The notes below the pieces were generated by a model. The model made no database searches. It was given only the letters and a program-made list of their open reading frames with translations, and was not told where the DNA came from. The translations under genes and the position numbers were made by a program. Below are positions 28,101 through 40,400 of a DNA stretch of 64,000 nucleotides, piece after piece. Origin of the DNA: Xiphophorus maculatus (Eukaryota; Chordata; Actinopteri; Cyprinodontiformes; Poeciliidae); NCBI RefSeq assembly GCF_002775205.1, contig NC_036453.1:27822713-27886712 (forward strand). The letters run 5' to 3'. Each line of letters begins with the position of its first letter. Position 1 is the stretch's first letter.

Positions 28101-31100
28101 TGAGTTGTAAACATGATGCACATTGCTACTGCATGACACCCAGTCAATAAATTAGTACATTACACAGAGCTTAATATTGAAACCAACAAAACTAAGAGGT
28201 CCAATATAGACATAATTTATTTGGTCCAAAGTCTGTCCAGATGTACATTTGTAAAGACTGAGTTTTCAAGGAAGGGAAAGCTGTCAGAGAGCATAATTCA
28301 CATCATTTCTGAAGCAGCTTTTTTTTCCCATTTTTTTCTCCAAAGAGTTTTTGCGGCGCTAGTGGCTCATATTTTTGCGACAGTAGGCAGACAGGAAGGA
28401 GGGTGAGGAGAGGGGGGAAGACAAAGGTCGTCGGGACCAGGAGTCGAACCCGCGATGTCCACGTCGAGGACTAAGGCCTCCAAACGTGGGGCGTGCTAAC
28501 TCCCTGCGCCACCACAGCACGCCCCATGAAGCAGCTACTTTGACAGTGGGAACGGCAGAATCTTTCATTGAACACTACAAGCCAGTCGCAAGCGATCTTG
28601 TTGTCCTGAAAGGGCTGAGATGGCACGGTCAAAGTCAAGTCATAACAAATTTTGCTGGGCGATGAATTGTCCCAGTAATTACTATAACATTGTTGTTTTG
28701 AAACTGTTTTCAAGTAATATAGTGACAATGCCACAACAATGCAAATTCTCCCTCTCTGAGACTAATAAATCTTAATTTTGTAGGACTCTCCATACTGAAA
28801 CTCCATAAATATACAAAATAAAGCAGAACAACCAAAACCGATAACTAAAAAAGAAATAAAAACCACATACAAGCCATAAGAAATGGATTATAAAGTTTCT
28901 GTAAAGAAAATATGAATCATCAGAATGAAAATTATTGAGCTCATTTTAATTTAGCATGCAATTAATTGATCAATTGATTAATTGCTTATTGCGACAGGCT
29001 TACGAGGAGGTGACCGTCTCCAGACATACACAATGCCTTGTAGTTGCATAAGACAACATTAAAAACACTTATCAGAGTTTGATATGGTTCAAATTTAGGG
29101 TTGAATTTGAATGGTTGGAATTTGCAGATGACTGGTATCTATACACCCTGGTTCAGGATACCTATGTACCCAATCACCTGAGATATACATTAACCCCAAA
29201 GGAAACATGACCGAGCGCCCTTTTAAAGGTCTAATTGCAACTGTTTCCATTGCAAATGTAACAAAATTTTAGTTGATCTTCCACTAATAACAAAAACACA
29301 ATTTTGCAATTGCAATTACTGAATAAGAAACTCTATAAAAATCACGTGAGTACATTTGCTCATGCGCAAATCATTTAAAAAAAAAAAAAAAAACACGCCA
29401 AACCACGATCCTCCTCCTAGTTCCGGTCGTCTTCTTTTTCATATGACGCAAAAAAAGTTCCCATTTTCGATCCACCCAAAAAAACTGCCTCATCCTAGCC
29501 CCAAAACGTTTTATCAAAAAACATGTTTTTTTTTTATTGGTGTGTTTCAATTGAGCAAATTTGACATTTTACAATTTTCGAAATGCCAAATTGTACAATT
29601 AGATGGCAAATGGAAATGCAGTTTTTGTCATCAGAATGTCACCAGTTCTTAACATACCAATCACATAGTACTAAATTATGCCCAGATCGAACCATAAGAC
29701 CTAAACCCTTGAGTGTTTTTACGTTTATTTAGAAAATAATGAGTAACGACTCACGTTTGGAAGCAGTGCGCTGCAGTCAGGATCCAGTATGGGCTGATGA
29801 TGGAGCCGCCGCACACATGCTGATAGTAAACCTGGAGGCTGACTTGCCACGGCCAAGCTCCTTTCACCGCCTCAGAGCCGCCCATGATGCGACTGCTGGG
29901 AGCTGCAAAACTCTTGCCACATTCTCAACATTCAGAGTAAAAGAAACAAAAAAATAAATAACTTTGTAATTTAGTATTTCACCCTGTCACAAACACAAAG
30001 TCTCTGTACTTGTCTGATTTATTCTGTTATGAGTCATGCACTAATATCTTCTTATCTTGCACTCTTGTGCCAGTTAGAAACTCACCAATGCAATGCAGTT
30101 TAACAACTCTGACTGAGCACTCTGGGCTGTAAGGTAAAGTCAGATAAGATTATTATGTTATTATTTATTCACTCTATAAATCACTATCCATCCTAATATG
30201 ACGGTGTGGCCATACCTGTGCATGAGCTGTGTCTGTATCGGGGATTTATAGCTACTTCCAGACTTTAGCTTCAGGTATCCCTCTGGGGCTGAGGTGTGAA
30301 AGCTGACTTGAGTAGAGCTCTCATAAAACTTGCTGTGGGATACACAGAGAGACAAGAAACAGTGAACTTTTTAGAGTATTCAGTGTTATGATCCATTGGT
30401 GTTTGGACGTTTAGCCTCCTCTGTCTATGCTGTAAGCATTCCTTTATTGTTTTATTCCTCTTTTCTTGTCATCTTATTTTATCTTTTGTGTCAGTTCAGT
30501 TCGTTTCATTGTGTTTTTCATTCTCATTTCCTCTTTTCTCTTTCCCTGCTCTCTTCCCCAGCTGCATCCGTTCACCTGTTATTATCTCTTTGGACCCTTT
30601 GTCATCTCCACCTCCTCCTCAATAGCTAAGCTCTTCCTCATCTGTCACTCATTCCTAGATCCTCTGTTATACCTCACAAATATTTTTCTGTTACTTTAGT
30701 TTTGTCTCTGCTGGACTGAATGCTATGGGACACTCTGTTTCGTTTGCCTACACTTGTGTCCTACACTGAAGAAGGTTCTGTCTATTATGGACAATAAACA
30801 GCACCCTCTCCACCACATAGTGGACAGACAGTGGAGCACCTTCTCACATAGGCTGCTCCAGCTCTGCTGTTGTAGGGACAGATACAGAAAATCCTTCCTG
30901 CCACATGCCATCTCACTGTACAATAAAAGCTAAATCATTGTTCTGCACTAATCAGTCCAATTTTGCACAACTGCACTGTGGCACACTTGCTGTACATATA
31001 TTTACATATACATACTGTATCTGCATTTTTAGAATCTTTGCAAGGACTGCTCTAAGCTGCTTTTTATATTGATAGCATGTTATATTTTATTTTTATTTTA

Positions 31101-33417
31101 TCTTGTCTACAATTGCTACTCAGTGGTGGTTGTTGTGTGTCTTTTCTCTAGTGCTGCTGTAACTGCGAAATAATTTCTCTGCTGGGATGAATAAAGTAAT
31201 TCTATTCTATTCTATTACTCTCCACATGACACTGAGATCTTTAAATACAAAAGTTTATAATGAATATATGCCAGATACTTCTACAAACCTTTAATTTTTT
31301 ACCAGCTAAAAAAAATCCCAAACACAGATAGCTGAACGGATGGAACTTTAAGACAAAAAGGACATAAATTTTGGTAATACAGTTAATAATAATTAAGACA
31401 AAATCTTTACTGAACCTTTGCACAGTTGTCAGTTTTAATGTGCAATTTACCAAATTGCTCATGGAGTTCAAGCTGCTTATCTGTCATATAACTTAAAGGA
31501 AAATTTACAACTAATCTTGAAATCTGATAGGCCACCTTGCCTGGTCACCTACACTTGAATTGTCAACCACTTTGTTTGTAGCACACGTAGATTAGTGTTT
31601 CAAATTGGAATATTCAGACTGGAGACCAATTTAATTATAAGGACATAAAGTAGTTTTGTTCCCTTTTTAACTTCAAATTTTGATAACAAATCTAAACATA
31701 CAGCTGTAGCTGCAATGTGATGGTTTAGATTAAAGACATATTGATATTTCATGTGCTACAATGGCCTAGTCAAAGTCTGGAACTAACTCTAGCTGAGAAT
31801 TTATGGCAAAATTAGAAAATTGGTGTCTGCAGTTTAGATCAAGCTCGATCTAAACTGATCGAGCTTGAGCTATTTTGCATAAAAGAACAGGCAGAAGTGT
31901 AAGATGTGAACAGTTAGTAAATGTGATGGCCAAATCCATGCCCACACTCTGATGTCGGTAACTCTTTTTTATGCACAGTTTATTTTTTCATATAAACACA
32001 ACAACACTTTAGTTTCAATAAAAACATTTATTAGTTGATTTGGATGCATTTGTTCTATTTGTTAGCATGCACATTTAGCTAGCATATGCATTTATATCAA
32101 CTTAAAGTTAATTTTGTTTGCTTAAGATTAATTCTGTTTGTTTTCCCACCGGTACTTACCTGCCTTGGAGTTGCCAGACAAAGGATGGGGCCCAGGGCTC
32201 AGCAGGCTTAAATGCTGATTGGACTGAACCACTAGTTCCTGCTGGCAGGGGAAATTTGTAGTTTCTTTGTTGAGATAAGTTTTCTACTTAAGTAAATATT
32301 AGTATTTAAAGTTTAATATTTTTTATTTTCATTTTTGGGTCTTTAGGTTAGCCAAACTTAGCTGTACTGTTATTTGTTTTTGTGTTATTTGTAATTGTAT
32401 TCTGTTTAGTTACCCCTATTGTGTCTTGGTCTGATCAGCCAGTATATAACCCCTGTGTGTCATTTCTTTGTTAGGTCAGTTATGTTTGTTTGTGCAGCCA
32501 GTTTGTTTACACTTTTTGCCTGAGTTCAGTTTTGTTTCTTTGACCTCTTTTATGAGCTCAGTTTATCTTTGTCATTTATAATCTTTGGGTTAAAATAAAA
32601 ACCCTATTTTTCTAATATGTCCTGTGACTCCTCCTGTTTTTAACTCGGTCAATCACAGTAAAGATATACTCCAAAACACTGACAGCTGTATATGCAGCAA
32701 AAGGTGGCTCTGCAAAGTATTGAGTCAGGGAGCTGGGCATAAATGTAGGTCACACATTTCAGAGTTTGCTGTGTAACATTGTGAAAACCATGCAAATGAA
32801 TACAAATACTTTGCGTTCCATTACAGTTTAAGATTCAGTAGATACGGGGATAAACTATTAGCACCTGTCGTAGCCCATCTGCACACACACAGTACTCCCG
32901 TAGCTGTCATTCCAGTTCTCAGCACATACAGGCAACCAGGCATCGTCGTCTGATGAATAACTTTGCAGCAGGAAATCAATCCCCTGCAGGCGAACTGTGC
33001 AAAACAAACAACCGTACTCAGGGATAACAATGGCGTATTGGTGTGTATGTTAGTGAGGAACATTTAGGATTTCCATCTCAATATCTTACAGCATTGGGAC
33101 TCATCTTCTCCGTTTGAACAGTCCTGTACACCATCACACCACCGGCTGGTGCCCAGACACTTCCCACCCGGTCCACATGACTTCCCAAATGGACACTTGT
33201 AATATACTGCAAAGACACACATAGAAACAACAACAGCTAATAAAAAAAGGAAGTGGAAGGACACAAGCAGAATCACAGTTAAGTTCAAAAACAAAGTCAA
33301 GCTACAAAGTTCTCTAAGTGAACGTACAGAAATACCAGAGCAAGATGACGACCACTAACAGGACGATAGCACCACAGAAGATGGACCTCCGGGGACACAA
33401 CTTTTTTAGTGCGGAAT
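25128..33417 (-). CDS. tmprss2: TMPRSS2-like type II transmembrane serine protease
   Basis: Membrane-anchored trypsin-like protease of the cell surface. Coding exons in transcript order: 33328-33417, 33090-33206, 32865-32994, 30216-30332, 30086-30126, 29755-29923, 27828-27994, 27625-27723, 26869-27011, 25489-25641, 25128-25151 (stop at 25128-25130). All junctions have GT/AG and keep phase. Domain order seen: a short basic segment (CPRRS), a membrane helix ([14 protein letters not shown]), one LDL-receptor class A module ([21 protein letters not shown]), an SRCR domain, then a peptidase S1 domain. The catalytic triad is present: His in TAAHC, Asp in DIALLKL, Ser in GDSGGP. VDTCQ before GDSGG supplies the Asp typical of cleavage after Arg/Lys. 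The activation site reads RIMGG, where RIVGG is usual. The C-terminal run [10 protein letters not shown] is closest to TMPRSS2 as I recall the family; TMPRSS4 or 13 cannot be fully excluded. With the tentative first exon at 36567-36612 the protein is 431 residues. Confidence 0.88.
25798..25877. mobile_element. Small fold-back element in TMPRSS2-like intron
   Basis: Two arms of about 35 bp (GGTAAAATACCAGCAGCTGT... and the near-complement ending ACAGCTGCCGGTATTTTAGC) surround a short AT loop. It would form one long hairpin. No coding content. Confidence 0.6.
26018..26204 (-). mobile_element. tRNA-derived SINE with 14-bp target duplication, copy 1
   Basis: On the minus strand it starts GGGGCGTGCTGTGGTGGCGT (A-box part TGGCGTAGGGG), has a B-box-like GGTTCGGTTCCC, and ends in a T/A-rich tail. 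It is flanked by the direct repeat AGCTAGATTTCTTT at 26004-26017 and 26205-26218. Lies in a TMPRSS2-like intron. Confidence 0.85.
26397..26590 (-). mobile_element. tRNA-derived SINE, copy 2
   Basis: Same family and orientation as the copy at 26018. It is flanked by the direct repeat AGCAAGGTAG (26387-26396 and 26591-26600). It sits less than 200 bp from copy 1 in the same intron. Confidence 0.85.
27045..27475. mobile_element. Possible TIR element with internal repeats
   Basis: The left end AACTTTACGGAAG and right end CTTCCGTATAACTT are imperfect inverted copies. Between 27300 and 27430 a unit containing TTATCTTGAGAAAAC recurs at least three times. Intronic, no coding content. Confidence 0.4.
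28320..28526 (-). mobile_element. tRNA-derived SINE, copy 3
   Basis: Same family and orientation. It is flanked by TGAAGCAGCT at 28310-28319 and 28527-28536. The body is very close to copy 2, including GTTTTTGCGGCGCTAGTGGC. Confidence 0.85.
30710..31216 (+). mobile_element. LINE C-terminal end and 3' UTR
   Basis: Inside a TMPRSS2-like intron but on the opposite strand. The plus strand carries the ...[27 protein letters not shown] and LPHAISLYN pattern typical of the last part of LINE polyproteins, then a 3' UTR ending in GAATAAAGTAATTCTATTCT and a short (ATTCT)n. It is 5'-truncated. Confidence 0.6.
32700..32825 (+). mobile_element. Tc1-like end fragment
   Basis: AAGGTGGCTCTGCAAAGTAT, TGAGTCAGGGAGCTGGGCAT and CACACATTTCAGAGTTT match a common fish Tc1-like terminal region. 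Similar partial matches lie at 35935-36060, 46360-46480 and 53030-53115. It sits in an intron of the TMPRSS2-like gene. Confidence 0.4.
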
Positions 33418-33749
33418 CTGAAAAATATTCAAATTAGAATGCAAATGAAAGAAGGAACCCTGTATTAGACAGCAACACTGAAAAATACCCATCTTTTTTT
33501 CTTACTGTCTGACATAAAATCAGGTGAAACTTTTCATGTTTTAAGTCAGGTACATTATTGTAGGGTGCTGTTTTCAAAGTTATACAGTAAAAACAAATAC
33601 TGTATAATTATAGCAATATTTTTGGTTAATTTAGCTCGTCATAGAGAAAGCAAATAGGCTATGGGTGTTCATTTTAAAAAGTCATACTTTCACCATGTTA
33701 CATTTAGAAATGCCAGAGTTCCAAACTTAATGTTGAATTCACAAGCTAC

Positions 33750-35110
33750 GTATACAGTCTACAAACTATTTAGCTTTCAAATTAACTATTTTGTTTGGAA
33801 GCTAAATATTAGTGTCCAAACTACATGTTTAAGTCTGAGCTAAATATTTAGCACACACTAGTCTGGAAAATATTTATTTTCCGAACTACTTTAGTTCCAA
33901 ACTAAATATTTATTTTAAAACTAAATATTTAGGTTGCTAGCAAAATATTTAGTTCCAAGCTAATTATTTAGCCAATATACAAATTAGCTGGGTTTTGAGG
34001 ACCTGTGTATAAACTCCGCATCTCGCGGTACTGAATCGTTGCTCAAGTAACATTTTCTTTTTAATCATCGATTCTACTCCTCTCGAGTCGACGTGTCTAA
34101 CGTGCGGCGAGAAGACGCAGGGGGAACCGTATCTGATGGGGAAACGCGGATCGACGTAACGACGGTTGCACAGACGTTTACTCTGTACTTTGCAGCAGTC
34201 TTCCTCTGTACTAACAACAGTCTCACTTTACAAGTGTAAAATAGTTCTTTATTTCCATGCGTTTGACATCATTGAAAAGCTTGTTCATGGTTTTATCGTG
34301 GCCAGTCACATTTACAAAACATTACCGGCCTTCTCATTTGTTAAGAGACTAATATTTTCATCTCAGGTTTAGATGTTGTGTTATTGTGGGGGCATTTTCA
34401 AGGTAGTTGGTCCGTGAGTATTTTTCTTAAATGGGCTAAATGATCCTCAGCCTGAAAAGGTTTGAGAAACGTTGTTTTCCAGGAACAGTTGAATCAAGAG
34501 ACGATAGTACGTTCAAGCCAGAACACTTCCGGTTCATGTTCATTTACTCTTAAATTGCTTTAGAGCAGCAATCGAAGTTTAAGACTTCCCGTTTATTCAT
34601 TCGTAAAACAAAATGATGTATGTGAAAATTAGTACGAAAACTGTTTGTTTTGAAAACGTTGCTAGCAGCTCTAAAGCGGCTAAAACGTGAATCTAACATG
34701 AACCGGAAGTGTTCAGGATTGGTTGTAATGGTGTACGCTGATACAGAAAACTGTTGCTATAGAAACATGAGTAAATGTCTGGATAGCGGCTAAAACGGTA
34801 CGCCCCATGTTTTCAACTAATACGTTGGACATGTCAAGAGAAAAAGAATCGATTACATACATATTAAAAAAGAAACTTTACCTAAGCGACGACGGAAGCG
34901 ACTCATTTCCGCCAGCAGCAGAATTTAATAGAAGTCCGCAAAACCCAGCTTTTATTTTGACATTCCACTTCCGTTTATCGGCAGGCTAATTTGCATATTA
35001 GCTAAATATTTAGGTTGCTAGCAAGCCATACATTTAGTTTGAAAATTAAATGTTCAGTTTGGAAAATAAATGTTTACTTCGCAAAATAAATATTTAATTT
35101 GGGACTAAAT
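33750..35110. repeat. AAATATTTAG repeat block split by an inserted element
   Basis: 33750-33985 and 34985-35110 are built from degenerate ~25-bp units with TAAATATTTAG and TTTGGAAAATAAATG. Both contain CTAAATATTTAGGTTGCTAG. The block is interrupted by the separate inverted-ended element at 33986-34950. All of it lies upstream of the transmembrane exon of the TMPRSS2-like gene. Confidence 0.55.
33986..34950. mobile_element. 965-bp nonautonomous element with inverted ends
   Basis: It begins AGCTGGGTTTTGAGGAC and ends in the complement of AGCTGGGTTTTGCGGAC. It is much richer in CpG than its surroundings. An internal inverted repeat pairs ACACTTCCGGTTCATGTT (from about 34527) with AACATGAACCGGAAGTGT (about 34696-34713). 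No ORF of note and no clear target duplication. Confidence 0.55.
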
Positions 35111-36566
35111 TTTTTGCCAATCCCTCTTGCAGTAGAACACTCCAATCACAACACAAGAAATGTCTCCTAAAATGTAGGCTTCTGTTTCTGAAGCCTGTAA
35201 CTTGGCTTGTTGCTTTGGGTGTAATGGTTTCTTTGTAAATAAGCTGCATCTTAGCCTGAGTCCATATGGGAAACATTTTAATGTGGATAATGATACTTTC
35301 TTATGATACTAGATGCTAGTTTCAGCTAGCATCTTCAGAGGGCTTTTTGTTATTGTTAAATCACATGGATGCTCCCTATGTTTTAGCTGTGCAAGTTAAG
35401 AAATATAAAGTGTAACTATGTTTTTCTCACAAGTTGTCTTTTTTATTTTGATCTGTTAGTAAAGATGTATTTCATGTATGATGCCATTTTTATTTCTTGC
35501 TGTTTCATTTACATTGTATTTACTGAATTTAAGACTGAGTAGTTTTCATGTTATGAAAAATTACTCAAACTAAAAGATAATATTTTGGAATCTGTTACTT
35601 TGAAAATTATTAAATTCAGGACTGCAGACTGAAGGAATTTTACTGCCCACTTTATAGTGTTAACACTGGTCAGCAAACCAGTGGTCTACAGTAATGGGTT
35701 AACCGCAACCATTTATACAAACAAAATAAAGTAGCAATAAGTTGGAAAGGCTTATTAATCCTTTTGGACTAAGACAACATTTCTATTTACTTTATTTTTT
35801 ACACAGTAAAACTTAATTGTGTTATAGCAAGCCATCAAGATCAATTATTTTAATGTTTAAATAGTCAGTTGAAGCTGAGGTGTGGTGCTGATTATTAACA
35901 TGAGACAGTTTTATTCATTAAAACAATGGTTTGCTAAAGTATTCATACCTCTTGTACTCTTAAATGTTATTACAGTACAACAACAAACTTCAAATTCGAT
36001 CCAATTCGATTCGAGCCAATGAAAAGCGGCAAACTATGCAACTGTGTCATCGATCAAAAGGATTCATGAAGTTCAATTAATGTGGTCATTCATTAATAAC
36101 TTCATTTATAAAGAATTTTCTAGAAGCAGAACAGTTTGTAGGAGATAAAATCCATAATAAGAGATACAGAATGAAAGCAGATAAGAATCGATCAGTACAT
36201 AATAAAAAAAAAACTCTTAAAAGTACAATTTCAACAAATGACAGAAAAGCAAAAATAATCAGCTCCATAACCAACCAAACATGGTCAAATAATGTTTATG
36301 GTCATATATGAGCAGCAGCTGCTCGTGTTCTCACTAAAACCAAGAAGATAACAGAGAGCATCATCCCAGTTTTAAAATCATTACACTGTAGCTCAGACAA
36401 GACTTTAAAATACTTTTATAAACGGCTTGTTGATGTTTGTTGCCTGTCTTTCCCCTTCCTCTAGTTACCAGCCTTCCTGTCTTAATAAAACTTAAATAAT
36501 ACTTCTATTAGTTTATAACCACCAAACAGCTTAGCACCAAATACATAAAGGATTTGTTGTATCAAC

Positions 36567-36612
36567 CTTCCAGACTGTACTCAGGCCTTCTGGTTCTAGC
36601 GGAGAAAGTCAT
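36567..36612 (-). CDS. Tentative first coding exon of the TMPRSS2-like gene
   Basis: On the minus strand an ATG (36610-36612) opens 15 codons (MTFSARTRRPEYSLE) and ends one base into a codon at a GTTGAT donor. That phase is exactly what the transmembrane exon (33328-33417) needs, and joining them gives a 431-residue frame without a stop. The cytoplasmic tail would be short compared with human TMPRSS2 (about 80 residues), and the donor is not strong, so the true start could lie elsewhere upstream of 33417. The intron so defined holds the repeat blocks at 33.7-35.1 kb. Confidence 0.35.
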
Positions 36613-37454
36613 GACTGTGTGAAATCCAGCGGTGAACAGTATTTACTTGAATACTGTACTTAATTACACTTTTGTTGAGTATCTTTAATTTGGCCATTTA
36701 TTTTTCAGGCAACTTATGATTTTCATTCCTCTACATTTCAAGGGGAAATATTGTACTTTAGACTCATTTCTAGGTAGTTTGTTACTTCTGTTCTAGGATT
36801 TATTCTTTGGTTTTGTTACTGACTCCATACATCACAAATGGACCCAGATGTCAAACAATTCAACTTAATACTTTCTCACAGGAAGGCCAGTTACTTATGT
36901 AATGGAATCAGGTTGGTACAACAGTTTATACTTACATATTTGAGCTTGTAAAGAAAAAAAACTTTTAAAAACAACCTTACATTTTCATTCCCTTTTTCTG
37001 TTGAGAACCAATTTGATCACATCTTCTCGTTTTATATGTTCCATCCAAACTGCTTCCTCTCTGGCACATAATTAGCTGAAACGTGGCAAAAAAAACCCTC
37101 ACAGCAGCCTCTAGTGGCAGGCTTATGAATTACATCATGAGTACCTTTAAGTTTCTTCTTGAAAGTTAAACCAGCGCAGTCAATAACCACACAGCACTTT
37201 GAAAAACTATTTAATCACATCCTTTCACAGCTTAAATATTAATATGTGATTTTGACAAGACATTCCATCAAACAAGGGAGTGTTTGGAACGTTGGAGTCA
37301 TGACAATATCAGAGTGTTACGTTTTGTTTGATTAAGGCCCCTGGAACTAAAGTTGTAACAAATGGACTCTTTACAGTCACATTGATGTCCTAACCACTTG
37401 GAGCAACCGGCAACCACACGATGTAAAAGCAGGAAAAACGCTCAGCTTTTTTTC

Positions 37455-40400
37455 CTACAACTTCTGGATGAGGATGGAAGACGCTCCGCCTCCTCCGTTG
37501 CAGATTCCTGCGAGTCCGTACTGACCAGACTTCAGGTTGTGCACCATGTGACCCACGATCCTCGCCCCAGACATCCTGAAAAATTCAAGCAGGTTAGGTT
37601 TGCTGGTTTTGTAAATGCAAAAGGAAGACGTTTTCTTCAGTCTCAAAAGGTTTGATTATCAAAAATAGACAAAAAGTTCCTTCTTTGATCAGCAAGTTTG
37701 AGAGTTTAACAGAAGCCCTCATCGTATTTTGAATGAAAAGCAGAACTCCAGGCTAACGAGTTGGTACAATACTGCCATCTTGTGGTGACATCAAAACATG
37801 ACAATTAAGTTGCCATATAAAAACAAACACAATTAAAAATGTCCCTTCTGGAAACTGTGGATGGGATATAAGACTATCAGGATGATTTAGCTGTCAACTG
37901 AGAATGATCTCATCAGTTTCTCCTCCTTTACAATATAAACATATCAATAGAAGGTGAACAGATCCTAAGGTTGGTGTTCTGTAGAACCAGAAGCTGGTTT
38001 ACTGTCTTGTACACATCCTGGATCACCATCCCCACATTTACACTTTTCCGTTTGACCTCTTACCCAATCGGGTGTCCCAAAGACACAGCTCCTCCGTTGA
38101 CGTTGACTTTTGCCGGGTCGATGTCGAGCATTTTGATGTTGGCCAGCACGACCACGCTGAAGGCTTCGTTGATCTCCCACATGGCGATGTCCTCCTTCTT
38201 CAGTCCAGCTGCGTCCAGAGCCTGCAACCACAGGAGTACATTTTCTGTATAAAGTTGCATAATGATTTTTCTCTCAGTTTAATTTTGAATCTGACAAATC
38301 ATGTTCTTTTTTGTAAGTTTGTCTATTTAGTGCAGATTTACAGTGAATACATAAACATCCAGTTTGCGTATAGAAATATAAAAGGCCATTCTATCCAATC
38401 GTTTGAACAAATTTAATCTCAAATGCAAACAGTTAAATTTGATCCCAGTCATCAATCAATAAAATCAAATGTTTTCTTATTTTTAAAAGCCTGTTTGAAA
38501 TAAATCAAATCATTTTCTTGGCTTCCTTCGTCTTGCTATGATCTTATCACGATGCTGTTGGCTCCTGTTGGTCAATAACTTTAAAAATCGAACCACAGAC
38601 GGCGGCGTCCATCATTACTAACATAAACAGTGCGCTGCTGTTTGATTGCTACGTTCTTCTTCTGCTCATGCAGACTTTGAGGTCGTAAACCGTTCAAAAA
38701 GAACGGTCGCGCTTAAATACTGGAATGAATGCTCACACTAGAAAATGAGATTAGCTAACTCCACCTTCCACCCACCTTTGGGACAGCGTACGCCGGAGCG
38801 ATTGGGAAGTCAATGGGTGCGACAGCCGCATCAGCGAAAGCTATGAAGCAAGAAGAATAAATCGTGGATCATCAGAGCTGTGAGTTCGATGGATAATCCC
38901 TTCAACTCGCTGCGTTTGGAACCTACAGACGATCCTGGCCAGCGGCGTGACATTGAGTCTCTTTGCAGCGTCTGCCGTCATCAGAACGAGAGCGGCTGCT
39001 CCATCGTTCAGTGTGCTGGCGTTAGCTGCCGTCACCGTGCCTGAAAAGAAGCAGGACTTATTAAAGCTTCAGTATGCAGCTTTTCTAAAAATATGTTTTT
39101 TTTCTTATTTGTTAAAATTATCCTTATGTTGTGACAGGATGAGACAAAGAATCTGTGGAAAAATTTAGCTACTCCTTGCTATTGCAGTCTGAAGAAATGC
39201 ACTGCTCCCGGTCCACAACCAATCAGAACCAGGAGGAAGGACTTAGAGCTGCCAGTCAACTTTGTGAATGCACTGCTAAATGAGCTTGTAACAGAAAAAC
39301 AACTTACTGTTACAGGAAAAACCATCTCCATTTCTTGTAACAGGAAGCCATGCTAACTAGCCTTGGCATCCACAACAGGCTCTGCTGATAGAGAGAAGCT
39401 GTAGTGGAGAGGCACACACATACATGACTGACAGTGCTAACACCCAGCTCCTGACTCTGATTTTACAAATATGTAAAAAAATATTTTTTTATAGAAGTTA
39501 CACACTGCAGCTTTAAATGAATGAAGTCCAACTGATCAGCAGTCTGAATATTAACAAGTCAGCCAAAATCAGGCCTGTTCTGCCTATACACATATCGGTT
39601 ATGATCTTTACCGTTCTCTTTCTGGAAGACTGCCTTCAGTTTGGGCACTTTGCTGAAGTCCACCCTCCTCCACTCCTCGTCCTCGGACACCACCACGTCT
39701 GGTTTCCCTACAGAATCACAGAAACATCAGCCCAGTGGAACTTAACCGCCATGTCCTGCTGAGAACAGCGCTCTCTGGGCGCTCCTGCACCTCTCTGTGG
39801 AATGCTGACTGGGACGATCTCCTTGGCCAGCACGCCGGACTCGTGCGCCGCTTTGCTGCGGCTGTAGGAGCTGATGGCGTAGGCGTCCTGCTCCTCTCTG
39901 CTGATCTTGCACTGCTTCGCCGTGTTCTCTGCACAGTTGCCCTGTGGAAGTAGCACACGGCAGTGTTGTGGTGCTGCAAAAAACCACAGATTGAGACAAT
40001 TTTGCTCCAACATTTACCATGTGGAACTTGTTGTAGACGTCTGTGAGGCCGTCCTTGACAATGAGGTCCTCCATCCTCACGCCTCCGTAGGGTGGTGTCT
40101 CTCTGGCCATGACGTACGGCACGTTGGACATGCTCTCCATGCCTCCTGCCACCATAACATCCTGAACACACACACGTTTTTACTCTGAAAGTCTGCAAAG
40201 GAGTCACAATCTTGTTGCAGAACATTAGACAGTGAAGCTGAAGCTCTAAAGAAAACAAACAAAACAAAAAGAAAATGTGGTAAAAGTGGACTTTGTTGCT
40301 TTTACCCTCACTTGTATTACCTGATGTCCACACATTAGACTCTGTGCCGCCAACATGATGGACTTCATCCCAGAAGCACACACTTTGTTGATGGTTGTTG

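Noticed and set aside
26018-28526. tRNA genes suggested by A- and B-box motifs
   Set aside because: The boxes belong to SINE heads. Bodies, tails and target duplications show retrotransposed copies, and no cloverleaf with an anticodon arm was found.
32160-32640. Possible solo LTR (sequence near 32580 looks like an LTR end with AATAAAA)
   Set aside because: No matching inverted TG...CA ends, primer-binding site or target duplication could be shown.
33064-33300. ORF with a hydrophobic start followed by the LDLa module
   Set aside because: Its first part is intron. The splice acceptor is at 33206/33207 and the true membrane helix is in exon 33328-33417.
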